Below are positions 18,281 through 26,143 of a DNA stretch of 64,000 nt, piece by piece. How positions within the stretch are numbered: the stretch's first letter is position 1; each line of letters begins with the position of its first letter. The position numbers and the translations under genes were made by a program. The notes beneath the pieces were generated by a model that saw only the letters and a program-made list of their open reading frames with translations, ran no database searches and had not been told where the DNA came from. The DNA comes from Alphaproteobacteria bacterium SO-S41 (GTDB taxonomy: Bacteria; Pseudomonadota; Alphaproteobacteria; Micropepsales; Micropepsaceae): contig AP024629.1 of NCBI GenBank assembly GCA_019670725.1, forward strand, positions 3,596,001 to 3,660,000, read 5' to 3'.

Positions 18281-20035
18281 TCATTCGACCGGATTGTGAT
18301 CGACCGGCAGATCGATGAATGACGCGCGGGCGATCGACCGCGCGACCCGCCAGCGCGGCGCCTCGCCGTGGGTCACGTCAGCAAAGATGTCCTCATCCGC
18401 GCCGGAGAGCGCGAGACGCAGGGCGTAGCCCGCAGGGATGCGGGCCGAGAGCGGCAGTAGCGGGAAGCAAAGATCGACAAAAGTGCCGATCGGCAGCGGC
18501 GCGCCGTCCGCACGTCGGAAGCTGCGCGGGGGGCCGGGGCGGACATAGAGGGGTGGCGTCGAGGACGGGCCGCGATGCAAGGCGCGAAGGCCGCCTTCGG
18601 TGAGATAGACGACCAGGCCGTCCGGCGCGACGGCTTCGAGATAGGCGATGAAATTGCCGTCCGCGTGCGATGAGGCGACGTGCAGCGTGACGAGCGGCGT
18701 GCCGGTGAGGGTGATCGGCGCAGCGAGCGGCGCGGCGGTGTAGGTGAGCAGGCGGGCATCGGCGGGCGCGCGATCGCCATAGTGGATGTCGGTGCCGACT
18801 TGTGTCGTCCAACGATTGAGACGGCCGGTCGTGGCGGTGGGGTCGACAGTGTAGGTGTCAGCGGCTTCCGCGTTTGTGGGCGCAGTGTCGGCGAGACTGT
18901 TGCCGGGGGCGAGATAGAGACGCGCCGACGCGACACTGCGGGGCGGCCACACGTCGGTTTGCGACCAGACGCCCGATCCCATCGTGACATATTCGATGGA
19001 CTTGCGGGGCAAAGGCGGCGTGCCCGCGAGGCAGTCGTTGAAGAAGCGCGCGATCTCGTCGACCTGCTGCTGACGCGTGGGGGCGAGCGGTTCGCCCTCG
19101 TGGAAGGGATCGGCGGCTTGCATGGCGCCATGCGTCCAGGCGCCGATCTTCACGCGTTGTGGCGCATCAAGACTGTGAAAGCGTGCGATGAGACCGGCGG
19201 CGGTGCCGGCATCCATCCAGCTGCCCCAATGAAACGCCGGCCGCGCGCCGCGTTCCAGATCGCGCGCGGCCTCGCAGAGATTGACGGCGCGGTCGCCACC
19301 GGTCGCGGCAGCCGAGCCCTCGCCGCGATAGACGATCTCGGCAAAGCGCTTGGCGAGGTCGGCATTGTCAGCGTGTTCGGCGACGGCGGCGCGATAGAGC
19401 GTGCCGTCATCGCCATCGACCGCATTGGCGGGGACGGCGTCCACGTCGGCCGGCGCGCCTTTGTCGAGCGTCGCGGTGATCGCGCTCCAGGCCGTGGCGA
19501 AGGAGATGTTCGGCATGCCGCCGGGCGCCAGCAGATGCTCGTAGATATCGAAATCGGTGAAGCGCGGCGCGACGGCGACGAGCGCGGGGTGATCGTGCAC
19601 GAGTGACGCCTCGGCGGCATTGCCGAGATAGGAAACGCCGGTCGAGAGCAGGCGGCCGTCGCACCAGGGCTCGGCCGCGGCCCAGTCGAAGATCTCGCGA
19701 TAGTCCTCGATCTCGATCCGCCCCTTTTCGACCTTGCGATGGCCGAAGCTGGCGCCGGTGCCGCGGACATCGACCTGCACGACCGTGAAACCGTGCCGCA
19801 CGAAGGCGAGCGATTCGCTGAACGGCGCCGCGAGCACGGCCGGTTTCATCGCGCGGCCATAGCGGGTGAAGACGATGATCGCGGGCCAGCGCGCGCCGCC
19901 GTCTCCGCGCGCCTGCGATCGGCCGGGGGGCGTGAGGATGGAGACGGCGAGGCGCACGCCATCGCGCATCGGCACGTGGACCGAGGTCACGTCGAACTCA
20001 TCTTCGCGCGGGGTTGGCGTTGGCTCGGTCGGCAT
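18281..20035 (-). CDS. CocE/NonD-type X-Pro dipeptidyl-peptidase-like hydrolase
   Basis: 584 residues from the ATG at 20035; a GTG at 20044 in frame is an alternative. The N-terminal alpha/beta hydrolase domain has 'VPMRDGVRLAVSI', 'QVDVRGTGAS', the nucleophile elbow 'GVSYLGN', an acid Asp in 'WGSWMDAG' and the His in 'GAWTHGAM'. A C-terminal jelly-roll domain of the PepX type follows ('YLEAVAPDGLVVYLTEGG', 'RLALSGAD'). The family includes cocaine esterase, glutaryl-7-ACA acylases and peptidases, so it could open an ester or amide bond in the substrate. No signal peptide is seen. It is divergent from the BKACE gene across operator copy 5. Confidence 0.88.
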   Translation of the reverse strand: MPTEPTPTPREDEFDVTSVHVPMRDGVRLAVSILTPPGRSQARGDGGARWPAIIVFTRYGRAMKPAVLAAPFSESLAFVRHGFTVVQVDVRGTGASFGHRKVEKGRIEIEDYREIFDWAAAEPWCDGRLLSTGVSYLGNAAEASLVHDHPALVAVAPRFTDFDIYEHLLAPGGMPNISFATAWSAITATLDKGAPADVDAVPANAVDGDDGTLYRAAVAEHADNADLAKRFAEIVYRGEGSAAATGGDRAVNLCEAARDLERGARPAFHWGSWMDAGTAAGLIARFHSLDAPQRVKIGAWTHGAMQAADPFHEGEPLAPTRQQQVDEIARFFNDCLAGTPPLPRKSIEYVTMGSGVWSQTDVWPPRSVASARLYLAPGNSLADTAPTNAEAADTYTVDPTATTGRLNRWTTQVGTDIHYGDRAPADARLLTYTAAPLAAPITLTGTPLVTLHVASSHADGNFIAYLEAVAPDGLVVYLTEGGLRALHRGPSSTPPLYVRPGPPRSFRRADGAPLPIGTFVDLCFPLLPLSARIPAGYALRLALSGADEDIFADVTHGEAPRWRVARSIARASFIDLPVDHNPVE

Positions 20036-20087
20036 GGCGGTCACTCTGGGCGGTCGGCGCTCGATTGACTAGGCAAGTCGTTATGCT

Positions 20088-20107
20088 ATCTGATATCACA
20101 GATCACA
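20088..20107. promoter_or_regulatory. Operator copy 5, between the CocE and BKACE genes
   Basis: TATCTGATATCACAGATCACA-type sequence: on the minus strand it reads TGTGATCTGTGATATCAGATAG, with two overlapping TGTGAT half-sites. It lies in the 93-bp gap between divergent genes and can control both. Confidence 0.68.
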
Positions 20108-20128
20108 AACAAGCTTTTTGAGGACGTC

Positions 20129-21064
20129 ATGAAGCGGGCCGGCAAAGTCATCATCACCTGCGCGGTCACGGGGTCGGTGCATACGCCATCGATGTCGCCC
20201 CACCTGCCTGTGACGCCCGACGAGATCGTGGAGCAGTCCGTCGCCGCGGCCGAGGCGGGCGCATCGATCATCCATCTCCATGCGCGCAATCCCAAAGACG
20301 GCAGCCCGACGGGCGATCCGGCGGTGTTCGAGGCGTTCCTGGGGCGTATCAAGCAGCAGACCGATGCGGTGGTGAACATCACGACGGGCGGCAGCAACGG
20401 CATGTCCGCCGAGGACCGCCTGGCGGCGGCCAAGCGCTTCGCGCCGGAGGTCGCCTCGCTGAACATGGGGACGATGAATTTCGACTACGGCCAGGCCGCC
20501 GTGCGCGTGGCGGAGTGGAAGCATGAATGGGAGGCGGCCTATGTCGCCTCGTCGGGCGAGCGCATCGCGCACAACACGCCGGCCTTTATCGGACGCACGA
20601 TCCAGGAGCTGGGCGAGGAGCGCGGCGTCAAGTTCGAGTTCGAATGCTACGATGTCGGGCATCTGTATATGCTCGCGCAGTTCGCCGATCAGGGCGTGGT
20701 GAAGCCACCGTTCTTCGTGCAGTGCATTTTCGGTATCATGGGCGGGATCGGGCCGGACATTCCGAACCTCACGCATATGGTGGGCGTTGCTGACCGGCTG
20801 TTCGGCAATGACTACTATCTCTCCGTCATCGGCGCCGGCCGGCACCAGATGAACATCGCGGCCGTCAGCCTCGCCATGGGCGGCAATGTGCGGGTGGGGC
20901 TGGAGGACAGTCTTTATATCGGCAAGGGCCAGCTGGCGCGGTCGAACGCGGAGCAGGTGGCGAAGATCCGGCGGATCGCGGAGGAGTTGTCGCTGGAGAT
21001 CGCGACACCCGCCGAAGCGCGCGAAATGCTTGGACTGAAGGGCGCTTCTGCCGTTTCCTTCTGA
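20129..21064 (+). CDS. Beta-keto acid cleavage enzyme (BKACE, DUF849)
   Basis: 311 residues, with GAGGA before the ATG. It is a TIM barrel with 'TCAVTGS', the zinc-binding 'HLHAR' (His49, His51), 'NITTGGS', and 'VGLEDSL' near residue 257, which supplies the third zinc ligand (Glu259 by position). The founding member (Kce) cleaves 3-keto-5-aminohexanoate with acetyl-CoA to acetoacetate and an aminoacyl-CoA. Other family members do the same retro-Claisen reaction on diverse beta-keto acids. The substrate pocket class cannot be read by eye. It is coupled to the D-amino-acid dehydrogenase gene one base downstream. In this cluster the beta-keto acid could come from the aminotransferase encoded at 23740. 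Confidence 0.9.
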   Translation: MKRAGKVIITCAVTGSVHTPSMSPHLPVTPDEIVEQSVAAAEAGASIIHLHARNPKDGSPTGDPAVFEAFLGRIKQQTDAVVNITTGGSNGMSAEDRLAAAKRFAPEVASLNMGTMNFDYGQAAVRVAEWKHEWEAAYVASSGERIAHNTPAFIGRTIQELGEERGVKFEFECYDVGHLYMLAQFADQGVVKPPFFVQCIFGIMGGIGPDIPNLTHMVGVADRLFGNDYYLSVIGAGRHQMNIAAVSLAMGGNVRVGLEDSLYIGKGQLARSNAEQVAKIRRIAEELSLEIATPAEAREMLGLKGASAVSF

Positions 21065-21065
21065 G

Positions 21066-22214
21066 ATGACCGAGTATGACTTCGCCATCATCGGCGCTGG
21101 GATCGCCGGGGCCGGAATCGCCGCTGAACTGAGCGCGCACGCACGCGTCGTCGTGCTCGAGGCGGAGGATGCGCCGGGCTATCACACGACGGGGCGATCG
21201 GCCGCGCTCTACTCCGCCGCCTATGGCAATGCGACGATCCGGGCGCTGACGCGAGCGAGCCGCGCGTTCTTCGACGCACCACCGGAGGGGTTCGCGAGCC
21301 ACGATCTGCTGACGCCGCGGGGCTGCCTCTATATCGCGCGCGCCGATCAGGCGGAGGATCTCGCCAACGTGGAGGCAGGCGCAGCGGGGTCCGGCGTGCC
21401 CTGCCATCGCGTGACGCGGGAAGAGGCGCTGGCGCTGTGCCCGATCCTGAAGCCCGACGTGCTGGACGCGGCGGTGTTCGAGCCGGATGCGATGGATATC
21501 GACGTTAACGGCCTGCATCAGGGCTTCCTGCGCATGGCGGCGCGGCAAAGCGCGGTGCTGCGCGTGCGGTCGCAGGTGACCGTGCTGGAGCGCGATGGCA
21601 TTGGCTGGACGCTCGCGCTCGGCGACGGCACGACGCTGACGGCGCAGGTGGTCGTAAATGCGGCGGGTGCGTGGGCCGAGGCCGTGGGCGCGCTGGCCGG
21701 GGCGCGGCCCATCGGGCTGGCGCCGCTGAAGCGCACGGCGATGATCCTGCCGTGGCCGGCCGGAATTGCCATCGGCGCGTGGCCGGCAGTGATCGACGCG
21801 TCGGAGGATTTCTATTTCAAGCCGGAAGCGGGGACGATTCTCGCCTCGCCCGCCGACGAAACGCCGTCGCCGCCTCTCGACGCCGCGCCGGACGAACTGG
21901 ACATCGCGATCTGTATCGACCGCATCCAGCAGGCGGCCGACCTGCCGGTGCAGCGTGTCGTGCGGTCTTGGGCGGGGCTGCGCAGCTTTGTCGCCGATCG
22001 CGGGCCGGTGATCGGCTTTGACCATGCGGTCGAGGGCTTCTTCTGGGTCGCGGGTCAAGGCGGTTATGGCATCCAGACCGCGCCTGCCGCCGCGCGCGTC
22101 GCGGCGGCGCTCGCGCGCGGCGAAGACATTCCACGCGACATCGCAGCGTTCGGGGTCAGCGCCGCGGCGTTGTCCCCTGCCCGTCTCGACCGTTCAGTCC
22201 GTGTTGACGCCTAG
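21066..22214 (+). CDS. FAD-dependent D-amino-acid dehydrogenase, DauA (D-arginine dehydrogenase)-like
   Basis: 382 residues of the DAO fold. The FAD motif 'IIGAGIAGAGIA' is near residue 8, followed by 'LEAEDAPGYHTTGRSAALY', which closely resembles the start of Pseudomonas DauA. The C-terminal 'SWAGLRSFVADRGPVIG' and 'WVAGQGGYGIQTAPA' are the flavin and substrate-loop region of that group. DauA-type enzymes oxidise D-amino acids to 2-keto acids and ammonia, passing electrons to a carrier. The gene follows the BKACE gene directly. It converges on the M81 gene and overlaps it by 21 bases. A D-amino acid released from the cluster's substrate is a plausible target; glycine- or sarcosine-type substrates cannot be excluded. 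Confidence 0.8.
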   Translation: MTEYDFAIIGAGIAGAGIAAELSAHARVVVLEAEDAPGYHTTGRSAALYSAAYGNATIRALTRASRAFFDAPPEGFASHDLLTPRGCLYIARADQAEDLANVEAGAAGSGVPCHRVTREEALALCPILKPDVLDAAVFEPDAMDIDVNGLHQGFLRMAARQSAVLRVRSQVTVLERDGIGWTLALGDGTTLTAQVVVNAAGAWAEAVGALAGARPIGLAPLKRTAMILPWPAGIAIGAWPAVIDASEDFYFKPEAGTILASPADETPSPPLDAAPDELDIAICIDRIQQAADLPVQRVVRSWAGLRSFVADRGPVIGFDHAVEGFFWVAGQGGYGIQTAPAAARVAAALARGEDIPRDIAAFGVSAAALSPARLDRSVRVDA

Positions 22215-23660
22215 CGGGTTGGCGACGCGCGGCCAGAAATTGCCGTCTCGCTTCGTATAGGGGATCGCCGCGAAGTCGGGGGCGATGGCGCCGGGTGTCG
22301 CGACATAGAGGACGGCGGCGGCGGGCGGCGCGAAGGCGGCGTGGAAATGCTGGGTCGATTTCACGACCACGATCTTCCGTGCAAAGGGATCAAGCCCCAG
22401 ATTGGAAAAGGCACCCGGCGAGAAGACCTGCTCGCGGCGCGAAATCAGCACGAGGTCGATGCCCGCGCCGCGCACCCAGGCGGAGCGGCCGAAATGGACA
22501 ACATCGTTGCTGAGGCCGATCTGCGTGTGATCTTCAGCGAGTGCCATGACGGTGACGTCGAGATCGACGGGGTCGCCGGACGCGACGCCCATCTTGCCGC
22601 CGATGCGCAGCGTCAGGGTTTCGCCGAGGCCCGCCTCCGTCGCGACCTGAACGGCCATCGGATCCCAGAAGCAGCCGATCGCGATGTCCGTGAGGCCGCG
22701 CTTCAGGCAGGCGTCGAGGATGAAGGTGCTGTCGCTCGGCGCACCGCCACCGGCATTGTCGGCGATGTCGGCAAGCACGACCGGGCCGGGGATGGCGAGC
22801 GCCTTGTCGAGCGCCTCGTCGATGCTGAGCGAGAGTGGGCGGGTCGCCTCGCGCAGCGCATAGATGCGCCGACCCCATTCGCGCGCGGCGGCGTCCGCCC
22901 TGGCCTGGTCGCCGTCGGTGATAACCCAAAGCTTGGCGCCGACCTCGGGCACGTCGCCCCAGGCGAAGCCGTGGCCGAAGGAGATGGAGAGAATGCCGTC
23001 CTTGCCCTCGGCCGCCTGCATGGCGGCGACGAAGCTCTTCATCGGCTCTTCCGTGGTGCGCCACATCGAGATCATGCGGCAGTCGAAGATGCCGGTGACG
23101 GGCTTCACCCTGCCGCGCGCGGCGTCCAAGCAGATCGCATAGAGCTCGGTGCCGCGCTCGATCTCGTCGATATGCGGGTATTCCTTGTAGCAGATGATGG
23201 CATTGGCCGATGCGAACATCAGCGGCGTCGCGTGGCAGTGGAGATCGAGCTCCGCGCCGATGATCGCATCCGGGCCGACCAGCGCGCGGATGGCGGCGAG
23301 GAGATCGCCTTCGCAATCATCGTAGTCCTGCGCCGCCATCGCGCCGTGCAGGTTGAGCAGGACCATGTCGAGCGGCAGCGCGGCGCGGACCTGATCGAGG
23401 ATTTCATCGCGCAGCGCCTCGTAGACGCTGCGCAGCGTGCGGCCGGCGGGCGCGGCGCCGGCGGAGGTGCCTTCCAAAACGGTGATGCCGTCCGCTTCGG
23501 CGAGGCGGCGCCATTCGGCGAGCATGACACCGACCGTCATGTCGGCGCGCTGCGAGGCGTCGCCCTTCGCGTAGCCGCCCTCGATGAAGGAGCGCCAGCC
23601 CGTGGGCATCGGCGAGAAGGTGTTGGTCTCGGTCGCCAGCATGGCGATGAAGAGGCGCAT
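22194..23660 (-). CDS. M81 family metallopeptidase, MlrC (microcystinase C)-like
   Basis: 488 residues from the ATG at 23660 (GGGAG upstream); a longer in-frame start at 23696 would run into the operator. The start 'MLATETNTFSP' and the domain pair DUF1485/MlrC-C are characteristic. Zinc and active-site candidates are Glu11 (ETNTFS), His105 (LLNLHGAM), Asp139 and His141 (ELDLHCH) and His163 (EYPHID). Their spacing equals that of the residues I recall as reported for MlrC (Glu56, His150, Asp184, His186, His208), with a constant offset of 45. MlrC cleaves linearised microcystin near Adda. M81 proteins are widespread, so this similarity does not prove microcystin as substrate. It is divergent from the aminotransferase gene across operator copy 6. 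Confidence 0.87.
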   Translation of the reverse strand: MRLFIAMLATETNTFSPMPTGWRSFIEGGYAKGDASQRADMTVGVMLAEWRRLAEADGITVLEGTSAGAAPAGRTLRSVYEALRDEILDQVRAALPLDMVLLNLHGAMAAQDYDDCEGDLLAAIRALVGPDAIIGAELDLHCHATPLMFASANAIICYKEYPHIDEIERGTELYAICLDAARGRVKPVTGIFDCRMISMWRTTEEPMKSFVAAMQAAEGKDGILSISFGHGFAWGDVPEVGAKLWVITDGDQARADAAAREWGRRIYALREATRPLSLSIDEALDKALAIPGPVVLADIADNAGGGAPSDSTFILDACLKRGLTDIAIGCFWDPMAVQVATEAGLGETLTLRIGGKMGVASGDPVDLDVTVMALAEDHTQIGLSNDVVHFGRSAWVRGAGIDLVLISRREQVFSPGAFSNLGLDPFARKIVVVKSTQHFHAAFAPPAAAVLYVATPGAIAPDFAAIPYTKRDGNFWPRVANPLGVNTD

Positions 23661-23696
23661 AGAACTCCCGGCGTAGCGCTTTATCGCGCGCTTCAA

Positions 23697-23716
23697 TTGA
23701 TATATGAGATCACAGT
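23697..23716. promoter_or_regulatory. Operator copy 6, between the M81 and aminotransferase genes
   Basis: On the minus strand it reads AACTGTGATCTCATATATCA and aligns end to end with copies 2 and 7 (AACTGTGATCACATAT). It lies in the 79-bp gap between divergent genes. Confidence 0.68.
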
Positions 23717-23739
23717 TGTTGCTTCAACGGGATTTCGCC

Positions 23740-25098
23740 ATGACCAGCGCCTCATACGACACCGCCCCCGCGGGCGGCGCAACCGCCCTGCCCTATCCGA
23801 ATGCTGAGAGCCGATCGGCGGCCCTCCATGCCCGGGCGCGCACCGTACTGCCGTCGGGCAATTCGCGGGCGACGGTGTTCTTCAAGCCCTACCCGCTCTA
23901 CGCCGTCAGCGGCGCGGGCTGCCTGGTGACCGATGCCGACGGCGTGGCGCGGATCGACTTCCTCAACAACTACACCTCGCTGATCCATGGTCACGGTCAT
24001 CCCGCCGTGCTGGCGGCGGCCGGCAAGCAGATCGAGACGATGACGGCGGTCGGCCTGCCCACGGAATCGGAGATCGATCTTGCCGAGCTGCTGGTCGACA
24101 GGCTGGCGAGCGTCGATCAGGTGCGCTTCACGAATTCCGGCACGGAAGCCGTGATGATGGCGATCAAGGCGGCGCGCGCCTATACGGGGCGCCCGGCGAT
24201 CGCCAAGGTCGAGGGCGCGTATCATGGCGCCTATGACTTCGCCGAGGTCAGCCAGATCTCGCTGCCGACCAATTGGGGCGCGGCGGACCACCCCGCAAGC
24301 GCACCGGCCTATCATGGCCAGCCGCAATCGGTGCTGGACGAGGTCGTCGTGCTGCCGTGGAACGACGTCGCGGCGAGCAAGGCGCTGCTAGAGGCCAATG
24401 CGTCACGGCTGGCGGGCGTGCTGATCGATCCGATGCCGTCGCGCGTCGCGCTGTCGAAGATCGATCCTGATTATCTCGACATGATCAGAAGCTTCACGGC
24501 CAAGAGCGGTGCGCTGTTCATCCTGGACGAGGTGTTCAACCTCCGCATGGGCTATCGCGGGGCGCAGGGTGCGCTTGGGTTCCAGCCGGACATCACTGCG
24601 ATGGGCAAGATCATCGGCGGCGGGTTTCCGGTCGGCGCGATCGGCGGGAAGGCAGCGGTCATGTCGGTCTTCAATTTCGACGAAGGCCGCCCGCGCATCT
24701 CGCATGGCGGCACCTACAACGCGAACCCCGTGACGATGGCGGCGGGGCGCGCCGCGATGGAGGCGATGACGCCGGAGGCGTTCGCACGGCTCGCCGATCT
24801 CGGCGAGCGTTTGCGCGAGGGCCTGCGCGCGGCGTTGCGCGACGCGAATGTGCCGGGCCAGGTGTCGGGCGATGCCTCGCTCGCGATGCTGTCACTGAAC
24901 GAGACACCAATCCGCACCTATCGCGATCTCGTCGGCGCGGCACGCCACGGCGAGCGGCAGGTGGCGATCCAGCAGCGCCTGCTCAATCGCGGCATCCTCA
25001 CCTCGCCCGCGTTGATGTTCGCGCTGTCGACCGCGATGGGCGCGGCGGAGATCGATCACCTGATTGCCGAGATGCGCAGCGCGCTCCGCGACGGCTAG
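23740..25098 (+). CDS. Class III PLP aminotransferase, beta-amino-acid aminotransferase-like
   Basis: 452 residues from the ATG at 23740 (CGGGA upstream); the in-frame ATG at 23704 lies in the operator. It is a fold-type I, GSAM-like enzyme with 'VRFTNSGTEAVMMAIKAARAYTG', Asp263 in 'FILDEVFN' and the PLP lysine Lys290 in 'MGKIIGGGFPVGA'. The N-terminal 'LPSGNSRATVFFKPYPL' matches the 'NSR..LF..PFPL' region of Variovorax beta-phenylalanine aminotransferase. The arginine there (Arg41 in that enzyme, Arg43 here) binds the carboxylate of beta-amino acids. It should therefore convert a beta-amino acid to a beta-keto acid, which would suit the BKACE gene nearby. A glutamate-1-semialdehyde mutase role is unlikely given context and the N-terminal motif. 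Its end overlaps the convergent PhyH gene by 4 bases. Confidence 0.82.
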   Translation: MTSASYDTAPAGGATALPYPNAESRSAALHARARTVLPSGNSRATVFFKPYPLYAVSGAGCLVTDADGVARIDFLNNYTSLIHGHGHPAVLAAAGKQIETMTAVGLPTESEIDLAELLVDRLASVDQVRFTNSGTEAVMMAIKAARAYTGRPAIAKVEGAYHGAYDFAEVSQISLPTNWGAADHPASAPAYHGQPQSVLDEVVVLPWNDVAASKALLEANASRLAGVLIDPMPSRVALSKIDPDYLDMIRSFTAKSGALFILDEVFNLRMGYRGAQGALGFQPDITAMGKIIGGGFPVGAIGGKAAVMSVFNFDEGRPRISHGGTYNANPVTMAAGRAAMEAMTPEAFARLADLGERLREGLRAALRDANVPGQVSGDASLAMLSLNETPIRTYRDLVGAARHGERQVAIQQRLLNRGILTSPALMFALSTAMGAAEIDHLIAEMRSALRDG

Positions 25099-26030
25099 GC
25101 ACTGGGCTGCGCGGGCGTCAGCACGCCGGCCGCACTGTCGGTCCAGTTCGTGTTGACGCGGCCCAGCGCAGGCGCGATGCGCCCCATGCCGCGGCGATAG
25201 GCCTCGAAGCCCACCATGGCGCGTTCTTCGGTGGTGAGATCCGCATAGACCGCGTCGCTGATCGACATCGGGATGTTCTCCTGCTGTCTCAGATAAGGCT
25301 GACAGTAATAGGAGAAGATCGCGGGACGCGGCGTCTCGGTCGTGTTGGCGCCCGCGCCGTGCCAGAGGCGGCCGTCAAAGACGAGCGCCGATCCCGCAGG
25401 CGCTTCGGCAGCGATCGTTTCCGTGTCGGTCTGAATGAGGATATCCTCGCCCTCCGCGTCGCGGTCGAAGCGGACATCGGGCGGATCCCACAGATGCGAG
25501 CCGGGCACGACACGGGTCGCGCCATTGGCGGCGGTGAAATCGACCATCATCCAGAGGATGTTCGCGACCATCGCAACCGGCGTGCGGAACGGCACGAATT
25601 GCTGATCGGTGTGCAGCACCTGTGCGACGCCGCCGTTGCGCATGATCATCGCGCTGAGGCTGGAGAGAAGATAACGCTGGCCCATCATCACGGGCAGGCC
25701 CGCCTCGACCACAGGATGGTGCAGCAGCGCGCGGAAGACCGGCCCCTTGTTCAGCAGATTGCTGAGCCGCTGGTTGGGGGCGGTGTCGCCTCCCTTGCGC
25801 CGCGCGCCGGGCATACCCGTGGTATCGTCGCCGAAGACATGAGCGATACCGGCTTCGCTCTCGCCTGCCGCCTGCTCCAGCACGCGATGCTTGAGATCGG
25901 CGAGCAGTGGAGGCGCGAGCGCCTCCGCCAGAATGCCGTAACCGCATTCGGCGAGATCGGTGCGCAGCTGATCGAGGTTTCGCGTGGGGGCGGGCGCACG
26001 CACGGACGCGCGGGGCGACGTCTGGGCCAT
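25095..26030 (-). CDS. Phytanoyl-CoA dioxygenase family (Fe(II)/2-oxoglutarate) enzyme, copy A
   Basis: 311 residues. The iron facial triad is visible as 'VLHTDQQF' (His-x-Asp) and the distal His in 'DGRLWHGAGAN', followed by 'RPAIFSYY' with the arginine that holds 2-oxoglutarate. The insert 'MVDFTAANGATRVVPGSH' is typical of PhyH family members. The enzyme should hydroxylate or desaturate a small molecule in the cytoplasm. The long disordered N-terminus (Pro/Ala/Arg) is unusual but has no motif. It is divergent from the second PhyH gene across operator copy 7, and convergent with the aminotransferase gene. Confidence 0.85.
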   Translation of the reverse strand: MAQTSPRASVRAPAPTRNLDQLRTDLAECGYGILAEALAPPLLADLKHRVLEQAAGESEAGIAHVFGDDTTGMPGARRKGGDTAPNQRLSNLLNKGPVFRALLHHPVVEAGLPVMMGQRYLLSSLSAMIMRNGGVAQVLHTDQQFVPFRTPVAMVANILWMMVDFTAANGATRVVPGSHLWDPPDVRFDRDAEGEDILIQTDTETIAAEAPAGSALVFDGRLWHGAGANTTETPRPAIFSYYCQPYLRQQENIPMSISDAVYADLTTEERAMVGFEAYRRGMGRIAPALGRVNTNWTDSAAGVLTPAQPSA

Positions 26031-26088
26031 ATCTGCTCTGTCTGTGACCGGGTAGTCTTCATGCGCCTAGGCGCGCGCGGATATAGCC

Positions 26089-26109
26089 AACTGTGATCAC
26101 ATATGTCAA
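26089..26109. promoter_or_regulatory. Operator copy 7, between the two PhyH genes
   Basis: AACTGTGATCACATATGTCA, nearly identical to copy 2. It lies in the 113-bp gap between divergent dioxygenase genes, just downstream of a possible -10 (TATAGC) for the rightward gene. Confidence 0.7.
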
Positions 26110-26143
26110 ATAGCGCTGTCGAGATTGAAGGCCTTGGAGAGTC

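Noticed and set aside
22194-23660. A classical microcystin degradation (mlr) locus
   Set aside because: Only an MlrC-like gene is present. I found no MlrA, MlrB or MlrD homologue, so the classical pathway cannot be claimed.
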